A stretch of DNA of 14,101 nucleotides. Origin: Alphaproteobacteria bacterium UBA6062 (lineage in GTDB: Bacteria > Pseudomonadota > Alphaproteobacteria > Sneathiellales > Sneathiellaceae). A program made the translations under genes and the position numbers. The DNA lies in assembly GCA_002428885.1 (NCBI GenBank), contig DIYE01000090.1, forward strand, positions 1-14,101, given 5' to 3'. This document shows, one piece after another, positions 6,954-13,143 of the stretch (positions within the stretch are counted from its first letter, which is position 1; the number at the start of each line of letters is the position of its first letter). A model generated the notes under the pieces. That model was not told the origin of the DNA, did not search any database, and was given only the letters and a program-made list of their open reading frames with translations.

Positions 6954-7684
6954 CACTGAGTACTATATTCTGGATACCGCTACTCATCAGTCTTGTGACC
7001 AGCAGTGTTCCAATAGACACCCCTTATGTTCAAAAACAAAAGGAAACCGTCATCCTTGTTCATGGACTTGCCAGATCATCAAACGCCATGTGGCTTCTTC
7101 AATATCGGCTGGAAAAAACAGGGTATCGGACCTGCTCAGTGAATTATCCGTCAAGAACAGCTTCCCTTGAGACTCTAACGGATATCCTTGGACAGGAAAT
7201 CAGCCGGTGTATGGCGGGATCTTTAAAAACTACCAAACCACATTTCGTAACTCATTCCATGGGCGGGCCGCTCCTGAGAGCCTTTTTAGCTGAAAATCCG
7301 ACATTTCAACCGGGACGGATTGTCATGCTGTCCCCGCCGAATAAAGGCAGTCCGCTGATGGACAGGATCCGCGATCTTCCGTTTTCAGAGCTTCTGTTGG
7401 GGGAAGCGGCTCTCGGCCTTGCAACCGAAGAAACAAGCTGGATTAATCATTTACCGCCGGTCCGGGGGAGTATCGGTATCCTTGCAGGCTCATTCACCTT
7501 TAATCCGATAGCAGCCACACTCCTGAAGGGACCGGATGATGGCCTGGTCCCTGTCGCCAGCATGAAGCTAGAAGGTGTTTCCGATTTCAAAACCGTTTTT
7601 GCAACACATTTTACAATCCGGCTCTCAAAACCCGTTTTCGACAACATCCATCATTTTCTCAAAACCGGAGAATTCATCAGTTAA
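6950..7684 (+). CDS. Secreted or membrane-anchored alpha/beta hydrolase, lipase-like
   Basis: This 244-aa serine hydrolase has an N-terminal hydrophobic segment (about residues 4-20) resembling a signal peptide or anchor, which suggests action in the periplasm. The oxyanion segment is VHGLARSS (37-44). The nucleophile elbow is THSMGG, with Ser103 as nucleophile and Thr replacing the usual first Gly. The acid is probably Asp187 (or 186) in GPDDGLVPV and the base His210 in ATHF. PNKGS (130-134) is typical of lipase/esterase relatives. The start overlaps the LplT stop in an ATGA, so translation is probably coupled. In this operon a phospholipase, lysophospholipase or related esterase role is likely (inference). 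The stop overlaps the stop of the convergent monooxygenase gene. Confidence 0.88.
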   Translation: MTLSTIFWIPLLISLVTSSVPIDTPYVQKQKETVILVHGLARSSNAMWLLQYRLEKTGYRTCSVNYPSRTASLETLTDILGQEISRCMAGSLKTTKPHFVTHSMGGPLLRAFLAENPTFQPGRIVMLSPPNKGSPLMDRIRDLPFSELLLGEAALGLATEETSWINHLPPVRGSIGILAGSFTFNPIAATLLKGPDDGLVPVASMKLEGVSDFKTVFATHFTIRLSKPVFDNIHHFLKTGEFIS

Positions 7685-9276
7685 AAAGTAAGTTCAAAAC
7701 CATCATATCCATCCGCGGCGACCTGATTACACCTCTGTACATAGGCGGGATAGCCGAGATAGGGCATAAAGACCCTTGGCTTGCCGGGTATATTGGCACC
7801 GAGATACCAGGAGTTACAGGTCGGGAAGAGGGTTCGGGACGCGATATCATTCACATGGAAAACCCATTCTGCTTCGGCTTCTTCGGAAGCTTCGATCGCC
7901 TGACACCCTTTTTCACGCATGAAAGTCAGGCAGTCGGAAATCCAGTTCACATGCTGCTCAATGGACGGCATCATATTAGCCAGAACAGACGGGCTACCAG
8001 GCCCTGTCACAACAAATAAATTTGGGAACTCCGCGATGGTGAGACCAAGATAGGTTTTCGGGCCTTCCGACCATTTATGACCAAGGGATCGACCGGCACG
8101 TCCGCGGATATCCATTTTAAGCAAAGCCCCTGTCATGGCATCAAAGCCGGTTGCAAAAACAAGCATATCCAGCGGGAATTCCTTCCCGCCTGCTACAACA
8201 CCCTTTTCGGTAATCCGCTCAACCCCTCCCTCGCTCACATCCACGAGATCCACATTGTCCCGGTTATAGGTGGCATAGTATCCGGTATCCACGCAAAGAC
8301 GTTTGCAACCGACCACCGTCGACGGCGTCAGTCGGTCGGCCACATCGGGATCCTCAACAATATCGCTGATTTTGGTACGGATATAGTCGGCAGCCGTATC
8401 GTTCGCCTGTTTGTCTGTCAGCAAATCATTAAACGCCCCGAGAAAGGCAAGCCCGCCATTGGCCCAGCGTTCCTCATAAATCTCATGCCTTTCCTTCTCG
8501 GATACCTCCAGCGCATTATCCGGATTAACGGGAAACAGCATCCCGGACCGGGTCTGATGAGCGGCTTCCCGCCGCGCCGGATAGTCCGCCTTGACGGCTT
8601 TCCGATAGGCATCATAAAGCGGCTGATTGTGAGCCGGGACCGCATAGCTAGGCGTCCGCTGGAAAACATGCAGGTATCCCGCCTGCTCTGCTATCAGCGG
8701 GATAGACTGAATGGCAGATGAACCGGTTCCAATGACACCGACTGTTTTTCCGGCGAAATCCACCGCCTCATGAGGCCAGTGGCCGGTATGATAAACCTCA
8801 CCCTGAAAGTCATCCCTGCCGGGGATATCCGGCAGGTTGGCAGAGGAAAGACAGCCGGTTGCCATAACACAAAAACGGGATAACAGACTATCGCCCTTGT
8901 CCGTTTTAACCGTCCAAAGAGTATTCTCTTGATCATAATGAGCGGCCGTCACGCGCGTTTCAAACCGGATATCCTTTCGTAAATCGAACCGGTCAGCCAC
9001 ATGATTGACATAGCGAAGAAGTTCAGGTTGCGTGGCATAGCGTTCACTCCAGTCCCACTCCTGCTGGAGTTCTTCCGAGAACTGATAGGAATATTCCGTG
9101 CTTTCCACATCGCAACGCGCTCCCGGATAGCGGTTCCAGTACCATGTACCTCCCACGCCATCCCCCGCCTCGATAATAAGGGCGCTGAAACCTCTTTCTC
9201 GCATGCGATGCAGCATGAACAGGCCGGCAAAACCCGCCCCGACGATAACAACATCCAGATCCGGCTTGATTGTCAT
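7681..9276 (-). CDS. Type I Baeyer-Villiger monooxygenase (flavin-containing, CHMO-like)
   Basis: This 531-aa FAD/NADPH monooxygenase is close in size to cyclohexanone monooxygenase. The FAD-binding Rossmann motif is GAGFAG (13-18), followed by GGTWYWNRYPGARCD (42-56). The Baeyer-Villiger fingerprint FxGxxxHxxxWP is present in full (157-168), and the NADPH Rossmann motif GTGSSA is at 183-188. The later GCKRLCVDTGYY block also fits this class. Such enzymes insert oxygen next to a ketone to give an ester or lactone; some relatives oxidise other soft nucleophiles. The substrate is unknown. AAGGAG lies 6 bases before the ATG. The IclR gene ends 85 bases upstream on the same strand and may control it. 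A 12-bp near-repeat lies in that gap. Confidence 0.95.
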   Translation of the reverse strand: MTIKPDLDVVIVGAGFAGLFMLHRMRERGFSALIIEAGDGVGGTWYWNRYPGARCDVESTEYSYQFSEELQQEWDWSERYATQPELLRYVNHVADRFDLRKDIRFETRVTAAHYDQENTLWTVKTDKGDSLLSRFCVMATGCLSSANLPDIPGRDDFQGEVYHTGHWPHEAVDFAGKTVGVIGTGSSAIQSIPLIAEQAGYLHVFQRTPSYAVPAHNQPLYDAYRKAVKADYPARREAAHQTRSGMLFPVNPDNALEVSEKERHEIYEERWANGGLAFLGAFNDLLTDKQANDTAADYIRTKISDIVEDPDVADRLTPSTVVGCKRLCVDTGYYATYNRDNVDLVDVSEGGVERITEKGVVAGGKEFPLDMLVFATGFDAMTGALLKMDIRGRAGRSLGHKWSEGPKTYLGLTIAEFPNLFVVTGPGSPSVLANMMPSIEQHVNWISDCLTFMREKGCQAIEASEEAEAEWVFHVNDIASRTLFPTCNSWYLGANIPGKPRVFMPYLGYPAYVQRCNQVAADGYDGFELTF

Positions 9277-9311
9277 GCCTCTCTCCTTGTTTTTCTTGTT
9301 GGCATGTTTTG

Positions 9312-9366
9312 TTCGAGTCTATCAGCCGCGCCTAGATGAGAAAACCAAAAACAATTCGACTCTATC
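9312..9366. repeat. Short direct repeat upstream of the Baeyer-Villiger monooxygenase
   Basis: TTCGAGTCTATC (9312-9323) recurs as TTCGACTCTATC (9355-9366) with one mismatch and a 43-base offset (about four helical turns). Both lie upstream of the monooxygenase start, and the second overlaps the IclR stop codon. Two sites on one helix face would suit a regulator, but chance is not excluded. Confidence 0.35.
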
Positions 9367-10126
9367 TTCTTTCACTCGCAAGGCGGGCGAGATTTTTTAC
9401 CATGCCGACCAGCTCGGGCAGCTTTTCTCCAACCACATCACCGCGAGGGCCGATGGCGTTGATAATATACTTAACAGGCTTCCCTTCATCAAAAACCGGA
9501 ACAGCAACCGTCGCCAGCCCTTCGGGAAGGGTGGCTTCTTCATAGGCATAGCCCGCTGCTCTTTCCTGGCGGACCTGATCCGCCCAATCTCTGTATTCAG
9601 GTTGTTCTTTTGCCCATTTCATGCTGTCATAAGCTGATCTTAAGTGATCTTCCTCCAGGCTTTTCCAACCGGACAGAATACGACCGGCCCCACCGAACGG
9701 CGCGGGAAAACGGGTTCCGACTTTTGCATAAAGCCCGAGAGGCCTGTCAGGCGCAGCACAAACAATGATCACCATATAGTCTTTGCGAACATGCTGACTG
9801 AGATACAGACAGACCCCATACTGGTCCGCCGCTTCGCGCATTTCGGCCTCAATACGCTTGGCGACATCCTCTTCACGCATCTTGCCGGTCAGTTCCAGAA
9901 TACCGCCAAGGCACAGGCTATAGGTTTTGGTATGAGAATTAAACTCCACCATCCCCTCTTCCTGAAGCGTTTTGAGGACTGCATAAACAGTGCCCGGATA
10001 GCGCCCGAGCTGCCCTGCAAGCGGTGTCACGCCTATTCCACCGCGCCGGTTGGAGAGCGCCCGCAAGATATCGATGGTGAGTTTTGCCGCACCAACTTGT
10101 TTGACGCCCTTCTTTTCCATCTTCAT
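9362..10126 (-). CDS. IclR family transcriptional regulator
   Basis: This 254-aa protein has an N-terminal winged helix-turn-helix (about residues 14-75; VTPLAGQLG, then TVYAVLKTLQEEGMVEF) and a C-terminal IclR effector domain with PAPFGGAGRILSGW and GYAYEEATLPEGLATVAVPVFD. IclR proteins commonly control aromatic, terpenoid or acyl-CoA catabolism as repressor or activator in response to a small acid. The gene is divergent from the carboxylase/dehydrogenase genes and immediately upstream of the monooxygenase on the same strand, so it could control both arms. Two start codons are possible, 10126 and 10120; neither has a clear ribosome site. I kept the first. Confidence 0.93.
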   Translation of the reverse strand: MKMEKKGVKQVGAAKLTIDILRALSNRRGGIGVTPLAGQLGRYPGTVYAVLKTLQEEGMVEFNSHTKTYSLCLGGILELTGKMREEDVAKRIEAEMREAADQYGVCLYLSQHVRKDYMVIIVCAAPDRPLGLYAKVGTRFPAPFGGAGRILSGWKSLEEDHLRSAYDSMKWAKEQPEYRDWADQVRQERAAGYAYEEATLPEGLATVAVPVFDEGKPVKYIINAIGPRGDVVGEKLPELVGMVKNLARLASERR

Positions 10127-10144
10127 TTTTTCTATACAAAATTA

Positions 10145-10172
10145 AATCTTGGATACAATAAAAATCAAGATT
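10145..10172. promoter_or_regulatory. Inverted repeat, candidate regulator-binding site
   Basis: AATCTTG (10145-10151) and CAAGATT (10166-10172) form a perfect 7-bp inverted repeat with a 14-base spacer. It lies just upstream of the IclR start, in the AT-rich divergent region shared with the carboxylase operon. This position suits an autoregulatory operator, though typical IclR operators are more compact. Binding is inferred. Confidence 0.4.
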
Positions 10173-10252
10173 GAGTTTTTCAAACCAAAAAGCAATCCTG
10201 AATTTGAAAAAAGCTCTCGGGTCAGGGTCTGGAAGGCAGGCATACAATAAAA
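10153..10252 (+). repeat. Repeated ATACAATAAAA element in the divergent promoter region
   Basis: ATACAATAAAA occurs exactly at 10153-10163 and again at 10242-10252, 89 bases apart. A related ATACAAAAT is at 10134-10142. The downstream copy contains TACAAT (10244-10249), a good -10 box placed about 80 bases before the carboxylase GTG. No matching -35 box is visible near 10220-10227, as expected for an activator-dependent promoter. The AT-rich setting makes chance repeats more likely. Confidence 0.4.
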
Positions 10253-10294
10253 GACAAAAACCTCCTGCTTCACACGCGCCCGTTTTGAATGAGC

Positions 10295-10322
10295 TTTTTT
10301 GGAGGGCATCGTTTTTTGGAGG
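10295..10322 (+). promoter_or_regulatory. Tandem Shine-Dalgarno sequences before the GTG start
   Basis: TTTTTTGGAGG occurs twice, at 10295-10305 and 10312-10322, 17 bases apart. The downstream GGAGG has ideal 6-base spacing to the GTG at 10329 and decides that start. The upstream copy has no well-placed ATG or GTG. It could act as a ribosome standby site or be a leftover of a small duplication. Confidence 0.6.
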
Positions 10323-10328
10323 AAACGG

Positions 10329-11951
10329 GTGAGCAGTCTCAAAAGCGTCATTGATCCGTCCAGCGCAGAATTTCAGCAAAATCGCTCCGATATGCTGGAC
10401 GTCCTTAATCATATTCGTGAATTGGAAGAGCGGGTCGTGCGGTTAAGTGCCCGGCAGAAAGACCGGTTTCATAAAGCCGGAAAGCTCCTGCCCAGAGAAA
10501 GGATCGACCAGCTCCTTGATCCGGGCAGCCCGTTTATTGCCCTCAGTTCCCTGGCCGGATACGGCCTGGATGAAGATGACGGCGAGGAACATATTCTCGG
10601 CGGCTGTGTGATCACCGGCATCGGCTCTGTCGCCGGCACCCGTGTCGCGCTCATTGTGAGTGACAGCGCCATTAAAGGCGGGACCGGCACCTGGGCCGGC
10701 GGCCAGAAAACCTTGAGACTGCAACAGATTGCGGCAGAACAGAAGCTGCCGGTTATCAATCTGGTGGAAAGCGGCGGCGGCAACCTGCGCCTCACCTATA
10801 AAACCTTTGCTGTCATGGGCGGCAGACGCTTCGCCAACCAGGCGCGATTATCGTCTGCCGGCCTGCCCCAGATCACGGTCGTTCATGGCAATGCGACGGC
10901 AGGCGGCGCCTATGTTCCCGGCATGTCGGACTATGTCATCACGGTGCGCGGGCAGAGTAAAATGTTCCTGGCCGGCCCTCCGCTCCTTAAAATGGCCACA
11001 GGTGAAATCGCCGATGACGAAGAACTGGGCGGCGCTGAAATGCATAGCAGCATAGCCGGTACCGCCGAATGGATAACGGAGAACGATGCCCATGGTATCG
11101 CCAAAGCCAGGGAAACCATCGCAAATCTGAACTGGAACATGGATGTCGAAGATCAAGGAAGAAAGCAAAGCCCGGAGCCTCTTTACAGCCCGGATGAACT
11201 GGCCGGTGTTGTCCCGGTGGATTACCGCCAGCCGGTGGATGTTCGCGAGATTATTGCCCGCATTGCCGACGGGTCCGAGTTCCTGGAATTCAAGGAAGAG
11301 TTCGATGAATACACCCTCTGTGGCTGGACGCAGATCGGCGGGTTTAAAATCGGTATCATTGGCAATAACGGCCCTATAACCGCCAAAGGTGCCGTCAAGG
11401 CGGCGCAGTTTATCCAGCTTTCCGATCAAACGGGAACACCGCTCCTGTTCCTGCAGAACACCACCGGCTTTATTGTCGGCAAAGACGCGGAAACTGCCGG
11501 TATCATCAAACACGGCTCCAAACTCATCCAGGCTGTTGCCAACGCCCGGGTGCCGCGGATCACCATCATGGTAGGCGCCTCTTTTGGAGCCGGTAACTAT
11601 GCTATGTGCGGCCGGGGATATGATCCGGACTTCCTGTTCAGCTGGCCTAATCATCGCATTGCGGTCATGGGCGGTGAGCAAGCCGCCGGCGTTCTTGAAA
11701 TTGTAGCACGGGGCAGCGCCAAACGGCGCGGCAAAGACGTGGATGAAAAGGCATTGGATGCCCAGCGGGCCGATATCATCGGTCACTATGACAAAACATC
11801 TTCCGCCCTTTATGCAACGGCACAGGTCTGGGATGACGGCATTATCGATCCGCGGGATACCAGACGCATCCTGATCGAATGCCTTGCCATCACCAACGGC
11901 GCCCGGCACCGCAAACTCCATTCCAGTACATTCGGCGCAGCGCGCCTGTAA
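10329..11951 (+). CDS. Acyl-CoA carboxylase carboxyltransferase (beta) subunit
   Basis: This 540-aa carboxyltransferase subunit of a biotin-dependent acyl-CoA carboxylase is close in size to methylcrotonyl-CoA carboxylase beta. It has two crotonase-fold halves. The N-half contains VESGGGNLR (146-154), the oxyanion segment TAGGAYVPGMSD (190-201) and FLAGPPLLKMATGE. The C-half contains GASFGAGNYAMCGRGYDP (from about 416) and MGGEQAAGVLEIV. The motifs fit the MCC/geranyl-CoA/AccD2-like branch better than propionyl-CoA carboxylase, but the 'NLPxQxxxFPDRDHFGR' stretch of true MCC is changed to NLRLTYKTFAVMGGRR. The acyl substrate is therefore uncertain. I chose the GTG at 10329 because GGAGG (10318-10322) lies 6 bases upstream; an in-frame TTG at 10299 is less likely. 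The biotin carboxylase (alpha) partner is not in the window and may lie downstream. Acyl-CoA dehydrogenase genes follow directly. Confidence 0.93.
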   Translation: MSSLKSVIDPSSAEFQQNRSDMLDVLNHIRELEERVVRLSARQKDRFHKAGKLLPRERIDQLLDPGSPFIALSSLAGYGLDEDDGEEHILGGCVITGIGSVAGTRVALIVSDSAIKGGTGTWAGGQKTLRLQQIAAEQKLPVINLVESGGGNLRLTYKTFAVMGGRRFANQARLSSAGLPQITVVHGNATAGGAYVPGMSDYVITVRGQSKMFLAGPPLLKMATGEIADDEELGGAEMHSSIAGTAEWITENDAHGIAKARETIANLNWNMDVEDQGRKQSPEPLYSPDELAGVVPVDYRQPVDVREIIARIADGSEFLEFKEEFDEYTLCGWTQIGGFKIGIIGNNGPITAKGAVKAAQFIQLSDQTGTPLLFLQNTTGFIVGKDAETAGIIKHGSKLIQAVANARVPRITIMVGASFGAGNYAMCGRGYDPDFLFSWPNHRIAVMGGEQAAGVLEIVARGSAKRRGKDVDEKALDAQRADIIGHYDKTSSALYATAQVWDDGIIDPRDTRRILIECLAITNGARHRKLHSSTFGAARL

Positions 11952-11970
11952 ATCCGATCAGGAGAGAAAA

Positions 11971-13134
11971 ATGATTTTTACCCATGAACATGACGCGCTT
12001 GTCGCAACAACAAACAAGATCATTGACGAGCATATCAATCCCAATATGGATGAATGGGAAAAAGCGGAAATCTATCCGGCCCATAAAGTCATGAAAATCT
12101 TTGCCGAAGCCGGTCTGCTCGGTATCGGAAAGCCTGAGGAATATGGCGGTCTTAACCTGGATTTCTCCTATGAAATGGTCTTTGCCGAAGCGCTTGGCAA
12201 TATTCGGGGCAATGGTGTTTCCACCTCCATCGGTGTCCAGACGACCATGTGCACCCCGTCCCTTGCCAAGCATGGCAGCGATGAGCTGAAACAGGAATTC
12301 CTCGCGCCGACCATCGCCGGTGACATGGTCGGCTGTATCGGTGTCAGCGAAATATCCGCCGGTTCCGACGTGGCGCAGATCAAGACCACAGCCCGCCGGG
12401 ATGGCGATGACTATGTGATCAATGGTTCCAAAATGTGGATCACCAACGGCGTGCAGGGAGACTGGATCTGCCTGCTCTGCAATACATCGGACGATGCCCG
12501 CCATCAGAATAAATCCCTGATCATGGTACCGCTGAAATCCAAGGGTGTCTCCGTCTCCCGTAAGTTGGACAAGTTGGGGTTGGTTTCCTCTGATACGGCA
12601 GAGTTGTTCTTCGATGATGTTCGTGTTCCTGTACGTAACCGGATTGGTGAAGAAGGCAAGGGCTTTACCTATCAGATGGAACAGTTCCAGGAAGAACGGC
12701 TCTTTGCAGTTGCCCGGGGTCTTCGCGTTTTGGAAAACGTGATCGAAGATACCATTGAATATACCGGTCATCGGAACGTGTTCGGCAAACCGGTTCGGGA
12801 CAATCAGGTCGTCTATCACAAACTGGCTGAACTGCAGACGGAAGTCGAAGCCTGCCGGGCCATTCTCTATCAGGCGACGGAACGGTATCTGGGGGGCGAA
12901 GATGTCACCAAACTGGCCTCCATGGGTAAATACCTGATCGGCAAGCTTGCCCTGAAGGTACCGACGGAATGTCTGCAATTCTGGGGCGGTCAGGGTGTCA
13001 TGAACGAAAACTATGTCTCCCGGGCCCTTCGGGATATGCGGGTCACCGCCATTGGCGGCGGTGCCACCGAGATCATGCTCGAAGTGATTGCCAAATATAT
13101 GGGCATCCATCCGGGCCGCGGCCAGAAACGATAG
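11971..13134 (+). CDS. Acyl-CoA dehydrogenase (first of a tandem pair)
   Basis: This 387-aa FAD-dependent acyl-CoA dehydrogenase would introduce a 2,3 double bond into an acyl-CoA and pass electrons to ETF. The flavin/substrate signature CIGVSEISAGSDVAQIKT lies at about 122-139, NGSKMWITNG at 151-160, and the C-terminal FWGGQGVMNENYVSRALRD with GGGATEIMLEV near the end. The position of the MCAD catalytic Glu (YEGT) is Gly here. Glu242 in QEERLF aligns with the helix-G base of isovaleryl- and long-chain dehydrogenases, which suggests a branched or bulky substrate. I chose the ATG at 11971 because AGGAGA lies just upstream; the open frame before it overlaps the carboxylase. It starts 19 bases after the carboxylase stop, so it is operonic. 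The gene order recalls atuC-atuD of acyclic terpene use, but identity is unproven. Confidence 0.95.
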   Translation: MIFTHEHDALVATTNKIIDEHINPNMDEWEKAEIYPAHKVMKIFAEAGLLGIGKPEEYGGLNLDFSYEMVFAEALGNIRGNGVSTSIGVQTTMCTPSLAKHGSDELKQEFLAPTIAGDMVGCIGVSEISAGSDVAQIKTTARRDGDDYVINGSKMWITNGVQGDWICLLCNTSDDARHQNKSLIMVPLKSKGVSVSRKLDKLGLVSSDTAELFFDDVRVPVRNRIGEEGKGFTYQMEQFQEERLFAVARGLRVLENVIEDTIEYTGHRNVFGKPVRDNQVVYHKLAELQTEVEACRAILYQATERYLGGEDVTKLASMGKYLIGKLALKVPTECLQFWGGQGVMNENYVSRALRDMRVTAIGGGATEIMLEVIAKYMGIHPGRGQKR

Positions 13135-13143
13135 GCTTTCCCG

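Noticed and set aside
6950..9276. A ketone-to-ester-to-acid pathway using the monooxygenase and the adjacent hydrolase
   Set aside because: The hydrolase has an N-terminal export or anchor segment, belongs translationally to the LplT operon and is convergent to the monooxygenase. A shared pathway is possible but not supported.
10848..11921. 357-codon frame antisense to the carboxylase beta subunit
   Set aside because: It is fully nested opposite a conserved gene, has no motif or ribosome site, and is another codon-bias shadow.
11971..13134. Assigning atuD (citronellyl-CoA dehydrogenase) or liuA by name
   Set aside because: Gene order and motifs are suggestive, but the flanking atu or liu genes are not visible and the substrate residues cannot be judged without alignment.
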